Positions 41,048-50,145 of a stretch of 64,000 nucleotides of DNA are shown one piece after another (within the stretch, counting starts at the first letter, position 1; the number at the start of each line of letters is the position of its first letter). A model generated the notes under the pieces. The model saw only the letters and a list, made by a program, of their open reading frames with translations. It had not been told where the DNA came from and made no database searches. Source of the DNA: Ruminococcus sp. UBA1409 (GTDB lineage: Bacteria > Bacillota > Clostridia > Oscillospirales > Ruminococcaceae). The stretch spans positions 52,707 through 116,706 of the forward strand of contig DBPX01000006.1 in assembly GCA_002305045.1 (NCBI GenBank), in the 5' to 3' direction. Made by a program: the position numbers and the translations under genes.

Positions 41048-42418
41048 ATGGATTATCGCATTGAGCATGATTCTATGGGCGAGGTTTCGGTCCCGTCCGA
41101 TAAGCTTTGGGGAGCGCAGACTCAGCGAAGCTTTGAAAACTTTAAAATCGGGACGGAGAGGATGCCCAAGGAGGTAATCCATTCTCTTGGCATACTAAAG
41201 CTCGCTGCGGCAAGGGCGAACAGGAGCCTTCTTCCGCAAAGGATGACCGAGGATAAGCTTAAATTCATCGAGCAGGCGGCTTTAAGGGTGATAGACGGCT
41301 CCCTGGAGGAGCATTTTCCGCTTGTCGTCTGGCAGACGGGGAGCGGCACCCAGTCGAACATGAATCTCAACGAGGTGATTTCAAATCTTGGCAATCAGCT
41401 TGCGGGAAGGAGGCTTCTTCATCCGAACGATGATGTAAATATGTCTCAGTCGTCAAACGACACCTTCCCGACAGCCATGCACCTTACAGCCGTTTTGGAG
41501 ACCGAAAAAAGCCTCATACCCTCGCTCGATAGGCTTATAGGCGCATTTTCAAGGCTCGAGGAGGAAAACAAGGGGATAGTAAAGAGCGGCAGAACGCATC
41601 TTGAGGACGCCACGCCAATCGCCTTCAGTCAGGAGATAAGCGGCTGGAGAAGCTCGCTGGAGAGGTGCAGACAGATGATTTTAGTCTCGCTTGAGCCTCT
41701 TAGAGAGCTTGCCATAGGCGCAACGGCGGTAGGAACAGGTCTTAACGCTCCTAAGGACTTTGACAGGACTGTAGCTGGCGAGATATCTAAAATTACCGGG
41801 AGCAGCTTTTATCCCGCAGAAAACAAGTTCCACGCTCTTAGCTCGAAGTCGGAGCTTGTAAACGCACACGGAGCGCTGAAGGCTCTTGCCTGCGACCTTA
41901 TGAAGATAGCAAACGACATAAGATGGCTCTCAAGCGGACCAAGATGCGGTCTCGGCGAGATAACCATACCCGAAAACGAGCCCGGCTCGTCGATTATGCC
42001 CGGAAAGGTCAATCCTACCCAGTGCGAGGCTGTCACCATGGTCTCGGTGCAGGTTATGGGAAACGACTGCACTGTGGGAATCGCCGCCTCGCAGGGAAAC
42101 TTTCAGCTAAATGTCTTTATGCCGGTGCTGATATATAACTATCTGCAATCGCTTAGGCTTCTTTCTGACTGCATGGAGTCCTTTAGGAAAAACTGCGTTG
42201 AGGGAATTAAGCCCGACAGGAAGAAGATGAGCGAAAATCTCAACCGCTCGCTGATGCTCGCAACTGCGCTGACGCCGTATATTGGCTATGAGAATGCGGC
42301 GGCTGTTGTCCACAAGGCGCACAGGGAGAATCTTTCCCTGAAGGAGTCCTGCCTGGAGCTTGGATATCTTAGCGAGGAGGATTTTGATAGGTATTTCCAT
42401 CCCGAAAAAATGATATAG
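41048..42418 (+). CDS. fumC: fumarate hydratase class II
   Basis: A 456-aa iron-independent fumarase interconverting fumarate and malate. Signatures are SGRTHLEDATPI, the catalytic loop GSSIMPGKVNPTQCE, and SGTQSNMNLNEV-type substrate-binding residues. It has the class II length, not the [4Fe-4S] class I. The malic enzyme gene follows after 45 bases, so together they can convert fumarate to pyruvate. Argininosuccinate lyase and aspartase share the fold, but the N-terminal IEHDSMGEVSVP pattern fits fumarase or aspartase; fumarase is preferred from the following malic enzyme. Confidence 0.9.
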   Translation: MDYRIEHDSMGEVSVPSDKLWGAQTQRSFENFKIGTERMPKEVIHSLGILKLAAARANRSLLPQRMTEDKLKFIEQAALRVIDGSLEEHFPLVVWQTGSGTQSNMNLNEVISNLGNQLAGRRLLHPNDDVNMSQSSNDTFPTAMHLTAVLETEKSLIPSLDRLIGAFSRLEEENKGIVKSGRTHLEDATPIAFSQEISGWRSSLERCRQMILVSLEPLRELAIGATAVGTGLNAPKDFDRTVAGEISKITGSSFYPAENKFHALSSKSELVNAHGALKALACDLMKIANDIRWLSSGPRCGLGEITIPENEPGSSIMPGKVNPTQCEAVTMVSVQVMGNDCTVGIAASQGNFQLNVFMPVLIYNYLQSLRLLSDCMESFRKNCVEGIKPDRKKMSENLNRSLMLATALTPYIGYENAAAVVHKAHRENLSLKESCLELGYLSEEDFDRYFHPEKMI

Positions 42419-42463
42419 ACATGCTTGCTGACTGCGAATTATGAATGTGAAAGGATGTTTGCT

Positions 42464-43636
42464 ATGGATATAAAAGAGGAATCCCTTAAAAAGCATTACG
42501 AGTGGAAGGGCAAAATCGAGGTTGTTTCAAGAGCAAGGGTCGACACGAGGGAGCAGCTGTCGCTTCTTTACACCCCGGGAGTCGCACAGCCCTGTCTTGA
42601 GATAAGGGACTGCTACGAGAAGTCCTGGGAGCTTACAAGGCGTTCAAACCTCGTCGCCGTCATTACCGACGGCACGGCGGTGCTAGGTCTGGGTGACATA
42701 GGTCCTGAGGCGGGAATGCCCGTCATGGAGGGCAAGTGCGCCCTTTTCAAGGAGTTTGCGGATGTCGACGCCTTCCCGATATGCATAAGGAGCAAGGATG
42801 TCGACGAGCTGGTGAGAACAATTTATCTCATTTCCGGCTCGTTCGGCGGGATAAATCTTGAGGATATAAGCGCACCAAGATGCTTTGAGATTGAAAGGCG
42901 GCTCAAGGAGCTGTGCGACATTCCCGTTTTCCATGACGACCAGCACGGCACGGCAGTTGTGGTTGCGGCGGCGCTTCTCAACGCCCTCAAGGTGGTGAAA
43001 AAGTCCATCGGCGGCGTAAGGATAGTCATAAGCGGCGCAGGCTCGGCTGGAACCGCCATAGCGGGACATTTAGCGAGCCTTGGAGCTAAGGATATAGTGA
43101 TGGTCGACCGCTTCGGAATTCTCTCAAGGACGGATGCTTCGCTCAGCCCGTCTCACAGTGAGCTTGCAAAAAGGACAAATCCAAGGCTTCTTGTCGGCGG
43201 GCTTTCAGACGCCATGAGGGACGCCGATGTGTTTATAGGAGTCAGCGCCCCCGGGATAGTCTCTAAGGAGATGGTAGCGTCAATGAATAAGGACGCCATA
43301 GTTTTCCCGATGGCAAACCCCACTCCCGAGATAATGCCGGATGAGGCTAAGGAGGCGGGAGCGAGAATCGTCGGCACGGGACGCTCCGATTATCCGAATC
43401 AGATAAACAATGTCCTCGCCTTCCCGGGAATATTCAGAGGAGCGCTAGACTGCCGTGCTGTATGCATAAACGAGGAGATGAAGGCGGCTGCCTCGACGGC
43501 GCTTGCCGACTTTATACCCGAGTGTGAGCTAAACGAAGAAAATATTATACCCTCTGCGCTTGATAAGACTGTTGCGTACTCTGTCGCCGCTGCGGTTGCG
43601 GAGGCTGCAAGAAGGTCGGGAGCGGCAAGAGCATAA
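42464..43636 (+). CDS. NAD(P)-dependent malic enzyme
   Basis: A 390-aa short-form malic enzyme that converts malate to pyruvate and CO2. The catalytic Tyr is in LLYTPGVAQPC, the Lys and metal region in VMEGKCALFKEFADVDAFP, and the Rossmann loop in VISGAGSAGTAIAGHL. It lacks the phosphotransacetylase domain of the long MaeB type. Cofactor preference cannot be set from sequence. The ATG at 42464 lies 8 bases after GAAAGGA; an ATG at 42455 is too close to that site. Confidence 0.92.
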   Translation: MDIKEESLKKHYEWKGKIEVVSRARVDTREQLSLLYTPGVAQPCLEIRDCYEKSWELTRRSNLVAVITDGTAVLGLGDIGPEAGMPVMEGKCALFKEFADVDAFPICIRSKDVDELVRTIYLISGSFGGINLEDISAPRCFEIERRLKELCDIPVFHDDQHGTAVVVAAALLNALKVVKKSIGGVRIVISGAGSAGTAIAGHLASLGAKDIVMVDRFGILSRTDASLSPSHSELAKRTNPRLLVGGLSDAMRDADVFIGVSAPGIVSKEMVASMNKDAIVFPMANPTPEIMPDEAKEAGARIVGTGRSDYPNQINNVLAFPGIFRGALDCRAVCINEEMKAAASTALADFIPECELNEENIIPSALDKTVAYSVAAAVAEAARRSGAARA

Positions 43637-43670
43637 CCATAAGCTAGGCTTTAAGAAAGGAAGGCTTTTT

Positions 43671-44228
43671 ATGAGAAAGGATTTTGGAGCAAAATCATGG
43701 ACCTATCCCCAGCCGGTGTTCATAGTGGCGGCCTATGACGAAAACGGCGTGCCCAACGCAATGAACGCCGCATGGGGAGGAATAAGCGACGACAACCAGC
43801 TTTATCTTTGCCTGTCAAAAGGACATAAGACGGTTAAAAACATCCTTTTAACCGGGGAGCTTACCGTCAGCATGGCTACAAAAGATTATGTCAAGGAGTG
43901 CGACTATCTTGGAATCGAGTCGGGAAATAAGACCCCCGACAAGCTTTCAAGGTGCGGCTTAACTACGGTAAGGTCAAGCCATGTAAACGCCCCGGTTATC
44001 TGCGAGCTTCCCATGTGCCTTGACTGCCGGCTCATATCCTATGACGGTGCAACGGGTATGATGCTTTGTGAGATAGTCAATGTGTCCTGCGACGAGTCCG
44101 CCCTTACCGACGGCAAAATCGACCCCGCAAAGCTGTGCCCGATAGTCTTTGACCCGGTGAACGCAAGGTATCTTACGCTGGGAGAGACGGTCGGAAACGC
44201 CTTTAAGGACGGTCTTAAGCTTAAATAG
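43671..44228 (+). CDS. flavin reductase-like (flavoredoxin) protein
   Basis: A 185-aa FMN-binding split-barrel protein of the flavin reductase-like/flavoredoxin group. It starts MRKDFGAKSWTYPQPVFIV and has NAMNAAWGGISDD and the ligand-binding region KGHKTVKNILLTGELTV. Proteins of this kind pass electrons to partner enzymes or reduce free flavin; the partner here is unknown. The ATG at 43671 has GAAAGGAAGG before it. The frame upstream overlaps the end of the malic enzyme gene and is not used. It is followed with one base between by the MATE transporter. Confidence 0.82.
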   Translation: MRKDFGAKSWTYPQPVFIVAAYDENGVPNAMNAAWGGISDDNQLYLCLSKGHKTVKNILLTGELTVSMATKDYVKECDYLGIESGNKTPDKLSRCGLTTVRSSHVNAPVICELPMCLDCRLISYDGATGMMLCEIVNVSCDESALTDGKIDPAKLCPIVFDPVNARYLTLGETVGNAFKDGLKLK

Positions 44229-44229
44229 C

Positions 44230-45612
44230 ATGGCAGCTTCAACGGTAAGGGAGGAGACCTCCTTAGGCAGCGAGCGCATCCAGCTTTTTGAGACGCTGTC
44301 CATCCCGAAGGCGGTAATAAAGCTCTCTGTCCCGACGATTTTAAGCTCCCTTGTAATGGTGCTTTATAACCTTGCGGACACCTTTTTTGTAGGTATGCTT
44401 AACGACCCGGTGCAAAACGCAGCTGTAACTCTGGCGGCTCCTGCGCTTTTGGCGTTTAACGCAATAAACAATCTTTTCGGAGTTGGAAGCTCGAGCATGA
44501 TGAGCCGTGCCCTTGGGCGAAGGGATATAAAGACGGTTGAAAGAAGCTCTGCCTTCGGCTTTTACAGCGCCCTTTTCTGCGGACTTCTTTTGTCCCTTCT
44601 TTATACCGTATCCAGATCCTTTATGCTTGGAGTCCTGGGAGCGGAAGGAGAAAATCTAGACGCTACCTCAGACTATCTTTTCTGGACAACGACCCTAGGA
44701 GCCGCACCCTCGATATTAAATGTCGTGATGGCATACCTCGTAAGGGCTGAGGGCTCGGCACTCCACGCCAGCCTCGGCACGATGAGCGGCTGTATTCTTA
44801 ATATAATACTTGACCCGCTGTTTATAATGCCCTGGGGCTTTAACATGAAGGCGTCAGGAGCGGGACTTGCCACCTTTATCTCAAACTGCGCCGCCTGTCT
44901 TTACTTCTTTGTCCTGATTGCCATAAGGCGGGGAAAAACCCATGTAAACATCAGCCCTAAGAACTTCCGCCCGGACAGGGAGATTGTATTCGGGGTCTGC
45001 GGAGTCGGAATCCCTGCGGCAATACAGAATCTTTTAAATGTCACCGGGATGACGGTATTAAACAACTTTGTCGCCGGCTGGGGGTCTGACGCCATTTCCG
45101 CCATGGGAATAGCCCACAAGCTTAACATGATACCCTTCCAGATAGCGATGGGCTTCTCTCAGGGAGTAATGCCTCTCGTGAGCTACAACTACGCCTCCGG
45201 GAACAGAAAAAGGATGCGTAAAGCGACGCTTTTTGCAGGCTCGCTGTCCCTTAGCTTTTTGTGCCTGATAACGGTGGTTTATTTTGGCTTTTCCGACGGT
45301 CTTGTCTCGCTTTTCATGGAAAACGAGAGCGTCGTCGGATACGGAGTACGCTTCCTGCGAGGGATGTGCCTTGCGCTTCCGTTTTTGTGCCTTGATTTTC
45401 TGGCTGTCGGAGTTTTCCAGGCGTGCGGCTTGGGAAGGCTGTCGCTTCTTTTTGCAATACTGAGAAAGATAATCCTAGAGATACCCGCCTTGTATGTTCT
45501 TAATTATCTTTTCCCGCTCTACGGGCTTGCCTACGCACAGCTTTTCGCTGAGGCTGTCTTGGGAGTCTCTGCTCTTGTAGTCCTTGGCAGGCTGTTAAAA
45601 AAGTCCGCCTGA
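44230..45612 (+). CDS. MATE family efflux transporter
   Basis: A 460-aa membrane protein with twelve predicted helices in two halves, each opening with a MatE motif. The first half has VPTILSSLVMVLYNLADTFF and GSSSMMSRALGRRD; the second has GIPAAIQNLLNVTGM and GFSQGVMPLVSYNYASG. MATE proteins export cationic compounds, drugs or metabolites using Na+ or H+; the substrate is not known. The ATG lies one base after the preceding stop and lacks a clear ribosome site, so it is probably coupled to the flavoredoxin gene. Its last codons overlap the terminator of the convergent gene. Confidence 0.92.
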   Translation: MAASTVREETSLGSERIQLFETLSIPKAVIKLSVPTILSSLVMVLYNLADTFFVGMLNDPVQNAAVTLAAPALLAFNAINNLFGVGSSSMMSRALGRRDIKTVERSSAFGFYSALFCGLLLSLLYTVSRSFMLGVLGAEGENLDATSDYLFWTTTLGAAPSILNVVMAYLVRAEGSALHASLGTMSGCILNIILDPLFIMPWGFNMKASGAGLATFISNCAACLYFFVLIAIRRGKTHVNISPKNFRPDREIVFGVCGVGIPAAIQNLLNVTGMTVLNNFVAGWGSDAISAMGIAHKLNMIPFQIAMGFSQGVMPLVSYNYASGNRKRMRKATLFAGSLSLSFLCLITVVYFGFSDGLVSLFMENESVVGYGVRFLRGMCLALPFLCLDFLAVGVFQACGLGRLSLLFAILRKIILEIPALYVLNYLFPLYGLAYAQLFAEAVLGVSALVVLGRLLKKSA

Positions 45613-45626
45613 AGATTCAGACGGAC
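45597..45626 (-). terminator. terminator of the kinase gene
   Basis: On the minus strand GTCCGTCTGA-ATCT-TCAGGCGGAC is a 10-bp stem (one G-U), followed by T6 (45602-45597). It lies across the 3' end of the convergent MATE gene. Confidence 0.85.
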
Positions 45627-45649
45627 TCAAGATTTAGCCTTTTTGCAGC

Positions 45650-46225
45650 TTATTGCATATTGCAGTCTATTACGATGTCGCAGGAGTTTTTGATGTCAAG
45701 AGCCATAAGGTAGCTCTCCTCAAGAGGGAGCCAGCGGTTTATGTACTCCTCGCTGTCAATATCACTGCGGCGTGAGAGCCTCTTTAGCTGAAGCTCCTTT
45801 GAAAGGTCTAAAAATACGCAGATGTCGTAAAAGCGCCTTAGCTCGGGATGAGCGCTGTAGCTGCCCTCGACAACGGTGAGGCTTCTGGGGGAAAGCTCCT
45901 TTTCCTCCGCAAGGGACATACTCTTACAGTCAAACCGGCGGTACTTGACGCTGAGTCCCAAGCTTAAAGGACCCAAAACCTCGCCTATGAGCCGCTCACG
46001 GTCGGAATTTCCGCCGGGCAGAAGGTATCTTTCCTGAGTTCTTTGCTCCGGCCTCAGAAAGAAGTCGTCCATATGCACGACATTGCAGCCGTACATCTCG
46101 AAGATGCTTCTTGCTAAGGTGGTTTTCCCGGAGCAGGACCTGCCGTCTATAGCCATAAACACATGGTCCTTTCTTTCTATGAGCCTGTCTATATTTGAAA
46201 ACAGGGAGCTGTAAATTTCCTGCAT
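45650..46225 (-). CDS. uridine kinase-like P-loop NTPase
   Basis: A 191-aa P-loop kinase. The Walker A motif is AIDGRSCSGKTTLAR (~26-40), and MDDFFLRPEQR is the substrate-side DDF motif seen in uridine kinase and related proteins; VVEGSYSAHPELR corresponds to the Walker B-like EG segment. The LID-like Arg cluster KRLSRRSDIDSEEY follows. It phosphorylates an unidentified small molecule, perhaps a nucleoside or pantothenate-like substrate. AGGAGGATTTA precedes the ATG. It is a single-gene unit with its own consensus promoter and terminator. Confidence 0.82.
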   Translation of the reverse strand: MQEIYSSLFSNIDRLIERKDHVFMAIDGRSCSGKTTLARSIFEMYGCNVVHMDDFFLRPEQRTQERYLLPGGNSDRERLIGEVLGPLSLGLSVKYRRFDCKSMSLAEEKELSPRSLTVVEGSYSAHPELRRFYDICVFLDLSKELQLKRLSRRSDIDSEEYINRWLPLEESYLMALDIKNSCDIVIDCNMQ

Positions 46226-46265
46226 TAAATCCTCCTGAATAAGATATTTTGCTCTGTACGGATAT

Positions 46266-46294
46266 ATTATAGTCGTTTGCAGCCGTTATGTCAA
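46266..46294 (-). promoter_or_regulatory. consensus promoter of the kinase gene
   Basis: On the minus strand a perfect TTGACA (46294-46289), 17 bases, and a perfect TATAAT (46271-46266). A small hairpin ACGGCT-TTAG-AGCCGT (46300-46315) separates it from the divergent rpsO promoter. Confidence 0.88.
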
Positions 46295-46342
46295 GTGAGA
46301 CGGCTTTAGAGCCGTAAAACTCAAAAAGTTTTGAAAAAGCCC

Positions 46343-46371
46343 TTTACAAATTGCTTAATATATGATAATAT
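46343..46371 (+). promoter_or_regulatory. rpsO promoter
   Basis: TTTACA (46343-46348), 17 bases, TAATAT (46366-46371). The leader to the rpsO ATG is about 130 bases. Confidence 0.65.
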
Positions 46372-46386
46372 TACCTTGTCTGTGGA

Positions 46387-46472
46387 TAGACTGCCTATAG
46401 TCTTGACGCAGGCAGGTCGCCTCAGCGCTGACAGCGGGTCAAGCCCCTGTGGGGAGAATACCCGCCGCTGTC
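46387..46472 (+). ncRNA. structured rpsO leader
   Basis: GACAGCGG (46430-46437) pairs with CCGCTGTC (46465-46472) and encloses CCCC-TGT-GGGG (46444-46454). Upstream, AGACT/AGTCT (46387-46402) and CTGCCT/AGGCAG (46391-46415) overlap and so exclude each other. A leader that S15 binds to shut off its own translation is known in several bacteria; whether this is one is inference. Confidence 0.5.
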
Positions 46473-46507
46473 TATGCTGTAGGAAATTTTAGGAAAGAGG
46501 TATTATT

Positions 46508-46774
46508 ATGCTGCTAAAGGATGAAAAGCTGGCCATCATCGAGGCCAACAGAATGTCCGAGAATGACACCGGCTCTCCGGAGGTTCAGATTGCCATTCTC
46601 ACCAAGAGGATTTCCGATCTCACCGAGCATCTGAAGTCCCACAAGAACGACCACCATTCAAGAAGGGGACTTCTCAAGATGGTCGGACGCAGGCGCAACC
46701 TTCTGAACTATCTTCAAAAGACCGACATCGCCCGTTACCGTGCGATAGTCGAGAAGCTCGGACTCAGAAAGTAA
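46508..46774 (+). CDS. rpsO: 30S ribosomal protein S15
   Basis: An 88-aa S15 with the standard opening ([13 protein letters not shown]) and the rRNA-binding segments [27 protein letters not shown] and RRRNLLNYL. It binds the central domain of 16S rRNA early in 30S assembly. The ribosome site GGAAAGAGG is close to the ATG. A terminator separates it from pnp, its usual neighbour. Confidence 0.98.
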   Translation: MLLKDEKLAIIEANRMSENDTGSPEVQIAILTKRISDLTEHLKSHKNDHHSRRGLLKMVGRRRNLLNYLQKTDIARYRAIVEKLGLRK

Positions 46775-46794
46775 CTAAGGTAGCGAATCAAGCC

Positions 46795-46848
46795 GGGACC
46801 CTTCCTGCGGAAGGGCTCCGGCTGAGCCTGATTCAAGGGTTGTTTTTT
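46795..46848 (+). terminator. terminator between rpsO and pnp
   Basis: Nested stems GAATCA/TGATTC, AGCCGG/CCGGCT and CCCTTCC/GGAAGGG form a long hairpin ending at 46834, followed by a T6 run at 46843-46848. Confidence 0.8.
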
Positions 46849-46934
46849 AGTAATAAGTTAAGCTTTTTCTTTGGGGAAGGCTTAGCTTATTGCTAAAGCA
46901 GCCTCTTGAAAATCTAATTTAACGGAGGTAAAAA

Positions 46935-49085
46935 ATGTCAAGCTCTGCAATGTCAGAAATCAAAAGCTTTGAGAAGTACAGAAAATATGAAACCACCTTC
47001 GCCGGCAGACCGCTGGTAGTCGAGACCGGCAAGACCTGTGAGCTTTCAAACGGCTCCTGCTGGGTAAGATACGGTGAGACGGTTGTAATGGCGAATGTCA
47101 CCGCCTCTGTCAAGCCGAGGGAGGGCGTGGATTTCTTCCCGCTTTCGGTTGACTACGAGGAGAAGCTCTACTCCGTCGGCAGGATACCCGGCTCCTTCAC
47201 CAAAAGGGAGGGCAAGCCCGCAGATAAGGCTATACTCACCTCGAGAATGGTTGACAGACCGATAAGACCGCTTTTCCCCAAGGATATGAGAAACGATGTC
47301 AGCGTGGTTATGACCGTCATGGCGGTAGACCCTGACTGCTCTCCCGAGATTGCCGGAATGCTGGCGACCTCTATTGCGATATCCATATCCGACATTCCGT
47401 GGGCAGGTCCCATCGCCGGAGTCAGCGTAGGTCTTGTCGACGGCGAGATAGTCCTAAATCCCACCCTCGAGCAAAGAGGCAAAAATCATCTTAACCTCAC
47501 CGTCGCCGGAACGATGGAGAAAATCGTCATGATAGAGGCGGGAGCGGACGAGGTCGACGATGACACCATGCTTAACGCCATAAAGCAGGGTCACGCAGAG
47601 ATAAAGCGGATGGTTGAGTTTATAAACGGCATCAAGTCGGAAATCGGCAAGCCCAAGTTTGAGTTTGAGTCGATGGAGGTTGACCACGACCTGTTTGACG
47701 CCATCGAGGAAATGGTAAGCGAGCAGGTCAAGGAGGCTCTTGACACCGACGACAAGAATGTCAGGGAGGCTAGGCTCCAGCCCATTAAGGACGCTGTTCA
47801 TGAGAGATTCGACCCCGAGTATCCCGACGGCGCCGCCATGATAGACGAGTGCATCTACAAGCTCCAAAAGAAGATAGTAAGAAACTGGCTCTACGAGGGC
47901 AAGAGGGTCGACGGTAGAAGCCTTGACCAGATAAGACCCCTCGCCGCCGAGGTTTCGCTCCTGCCAAGAGTACACGGCTCGGGACTCTTTACAAGAGGTC
48001 AGACTCAGGTGCTCTCGGTTGTCACCTTAGGACCTGTAAGCGATTCTCAGAAGCTTGACGGACTCGACGAGGAGACCGAAAAGAGATATATCCACCACTA
48101 CAACTTCCCCTCCTACTCGGTAGGAGAGACCAAGCCCTCCCGTGGACCCGGCAGAAGGGAGATAGGTCACGGCGCACTCGCTGAAAAGGCGCTGATTCCC
48201 GTTCTGCCCTCGGTTGAGGAATTCCCGTATGCTATAAGAGTCGTATCTGAGGTTCTCTCCTCCAACGGCTCGACCTCTCAAGGCTCCATCTGCGGCTCTA
48301 CGCTTGCGCTTATGGACGCCGGAGTCCCGATAAAGGCTCCCGTTGCCGGAATCTCCTGCGGTCTTATCACCAGGGAGGACGGCTCCTTCGCCACCATGGT
48401 GGACATCCAGGGGCTTGAGGACTTCTTCGGCGACATGGACTTCAAGGTCGGCGGAACTCACAAGGGAATCACCGCAATCCAGGTTGATATCAAGGTGGAC
48501 GGCCTTAGCTACGAGATTATCGAGGAGGCGTTCGCCAAGACCCACAAGGCAAGGGATTATATACTCGATGAGATAATGGCAAAGGCTATTGACGCTCCCA
48601 GACCCGAGGTTTCAAGGTGGGCGCCCAAGATGCTCACAACCAAGGTCCCTGTCGACAAGATAAGGGAGGTCATCGGCTCAGGCGGAAAGGTCATCCAGAA
48701 GATATCCGCAGACTGCGATGTAAAGATAGACATAAACGACGACGGAAATGTTTTTGTATCCGGACTCGACCTCGACAAGGCTCAGGCTGCCATTTCCATC
48801 ATCAACACCATCGCCTTCGACCCGGAGATAGGCTCCATCTACAAGGGCAGGGTCACAAGGCTTATGAACTTCGGCGCATTCGTCGAGATAGCTCCCGGCA
48901 AGGAGGGCCTTGTACACATCTCCAAGCTCGACCTTCAGAGGGTCGGCAAGGTCGAGGATGTTGTAACCGTAGGCGACGAGGTGGTTGTCAAGGTTGTCGA
49001 GATAGACGACCAGGGAAGGCTTAATCTCAGCCGTAAGGACGCTTTAATCGACATGGCTGCAAGAAAGTCGGCAAGAAACGACTGA
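46935..49085 (+). CDS. pnp: polyribonucleotide nucleotidyltransferase
   Basis: A 716-aa PNPase that degrades RNA 3' to 5' with phosphate. Two RNase PH-like domains are seen (the first with VDFFPLSVDYEEKLYSVG, the second with TRGQTQVLSVVTLG and MVDIQGLEDFFGDMDFK). They are followed by a KH domain (IREVIGSGGKVIQKIS) and an S1 domain (YKGRVTRLMNFGAFVEI). Length is normal. ACGGAGGT lies 6 bases before the ATG. No separate promoter was found between the rpsO terminator and pnp, so read-through may feed it. Confidence 0.97.
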   Translation: MSSSAMSEIKSFEKYRKYETTFAGRPLVVETGKTCELSNGSCWVRYGETVVMANVTASVKPREGVDFFPLSVDYEEKLYSVGRIPGSFTKREGKPADKAILTSRMVDRPIRPLFPKDMRNDVSVVMTVMAVDPDCSPEIAGMLATSIAISISDIPWAGPIAGVSVGLVDGEIVLNPTLEQRGKNHLNLTVAGTMEKIVMIEAGADEVDDDTMLNAIKQGHAEIKRMVEFINGIKSEIGKPKFEFESMEVDHDLFDAIEEMVSEQVKEALDTDDKNVREARLQPIKDAVHERFDPEYPDGAAMIDECIYKLQKKIVRNWLYEGKRVDGRSLDQIRPLAAEVSLLPRVHGSGLFTRGQTQVLSVVTLGPVSDSQKLDGLDEETEKRYIHHYNFPSYSVGETKPSRGPGRREIGHGALAEKALIPVLPSVEEFPYAIRVVSEVLSSNGSTSQGSICGSTLALMDAGVPIKAPVAGISCGLITREDGSFATMVDIQGLEDFFGDMDFKVGGTHKGITAIQVDIKVDGLSYEIIEEAFAKTHKARDYILDEIMAKAIDAPRPEVSRWAPKMLTTKVPVDKIREVIGSGGKVIQKISADCDVKIDINDDGNVFVSGLDLDKAQAAISIINTIAFDPEIGSIYKGRVTRLMNFGAFVEIAPGKEGLVHISKLDLQRVGKVEDVVTVGDEVVVKVVEIDDQGRLNLSRKDALIDMAARKSARND

Positions 49086-49098
49086 TAATCCTGCGCTT

Positions 49099-49148
49099 AT
49101 ACTGTCAGACTGTCTTAGCCTGTAGTGCTGCGGTCTGACAGTATTTTT
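49099..49148 (+). terminator. terminator after pnp
   Basis: ATACTGTCAGAC (49099-49110) pairs perfectly with GTCTGACAGTAT (49133-49144), then T5. The 22-base loop is unusually large. Confidence 0.88.
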
Positions 49149-49193
49149 AAATCATAAAAGCATTAATCTAAAACACGGAGGTGACGGCTCACA

Positions 49194-50042
49194 ATGAGAC
49201 AGGAGGCAGAAATTCTGGAGCTAGTAAAAAGGACGGCTCTTGACGACAGCAGGATATCCTCGGCTTTTTTAAGAGGCTCGAGGGCGTCGGGCAGGATAAA
49301 GAGGGATGTCTACCAGGACTATGACATAGAATATTATGTTTCAGACCTTGCCCCCTACTGGGACAATATTTCATGGCTTGAGAGCGTGTTTGGAAGGACT
49401 CTTATAGTCCAGATGCCGGTTATAATGGACGACCCGGATATTACCCCTGAAAGGGCGGAGCGCTTTACCTACCTTGCTATCTTCTCGGACGGCGTAAGAA
49501 TTGACCTCAGCCTGGTAAAAAATCCCTTTTACGACAACGGCGAGCCTGCCATACTTCTTGTCGACAAGGACGGCGGGCATGACAGCGTGTACGGAGACGA
49601 CAGCGCATATCTTCCGCTGCCTCCCTCAAAGGCGGAGTTTGACCGCTGCTGCAACGAGTTCTGGTGGTGCGTGAACAATCTTGCCAAGGGTATAGCAAGA
49701 GGGGAGCTGCCCTATGCCATGAATATGCTCGGCATATACATAAGACCTGAGCTTGATAGGATGCTGGGATGGCTGATAGGCAGCATGACCGATTTCTCTG
49801 CGGGTCCGGGAAAGCTCGGCAGATTCATGGAAAAATACCTTCCCGACAGCATGTATAAAAAGTACCTAAAGACCTTCCCGCAGCCCTCGGCAGGCAGGAT
49901 GTGGACCTCCTGCATAGAGATGTGCAAGCTCTTTTCGGACGCCGCCAGAATAACGGCAAAGAATCTCGGGCTTGAGTATAACTCCGGCTGGGAGGACGGC
50001 ATCAGGATTTATATAGACATGATAAGAAGTATCCGCTCCTGA
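49194..50042 (+). CDS. aminoglycoside 6-adenylyltransferase-like protein (AadE/AadK family)
   Basis: A 282-aa nucleotidyltransferase of the ANT(6) family, which in known members adenylylates streptomycin. The active-site motif FLRGSRASG...DYDIEYYV (~25-48) holds the metal-binding acidic residues, and FSDGVRIDLSLV supplies the third carboxylate. Residues WWCVNNLAKGIARGELPYAMNM are shown in part: NNLAKGIARGELPYA is typical. Length matches AadE/AadK. It is single-copy in a housekeeping context with normal base composition, more like an intrinsic chromosomal member (as AadK in Bacillus) than an imported resistance gene. Actual resistance is not shown. GGAGGTGA precedes the ATG. Confidence 0.85.
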   Translation: MRQEAEILELVKRTALDDSRISSAFLRGSRASGRIKRDVYQDYDIEYYVSDLAPYWDNISWLESVFGRTLIVQMPVIMDDPDITPERAERFTYLAIFSDGVRIDLSLVKNPFYDNGEPAILLVDKDGGHDSVYGDDSAYLPLPPSKAEFDRCCNEFWWCVNNLAKGIARGELPYAMNMLGIYIRPELDRMLGWLIGSMTDFSAGPGKLGRFMEKYLPDSMYKKYLKTFPQPSAGRMWTSCIEMCKLFSDAARITAKNLGLEYNSGWEDGIRIYIDMIRSIRS

Positions 50043-50145
50043 GCCTTGGGCAGACTAAGGCCCTGTCTTAGGATTCATCATTTTTTGCATAATTGAGGGG
50101 TTATTGTCAAACATAGCTTTATATTTATCGAAAGGAAATAATGCT

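Noticed and set aside
50043..50145. Terminator between the ANT(6)-like and nucleotidyltransferase genes
   Set aside because: CTAAG/CTTAG with a distant T6 run is too weak to call.
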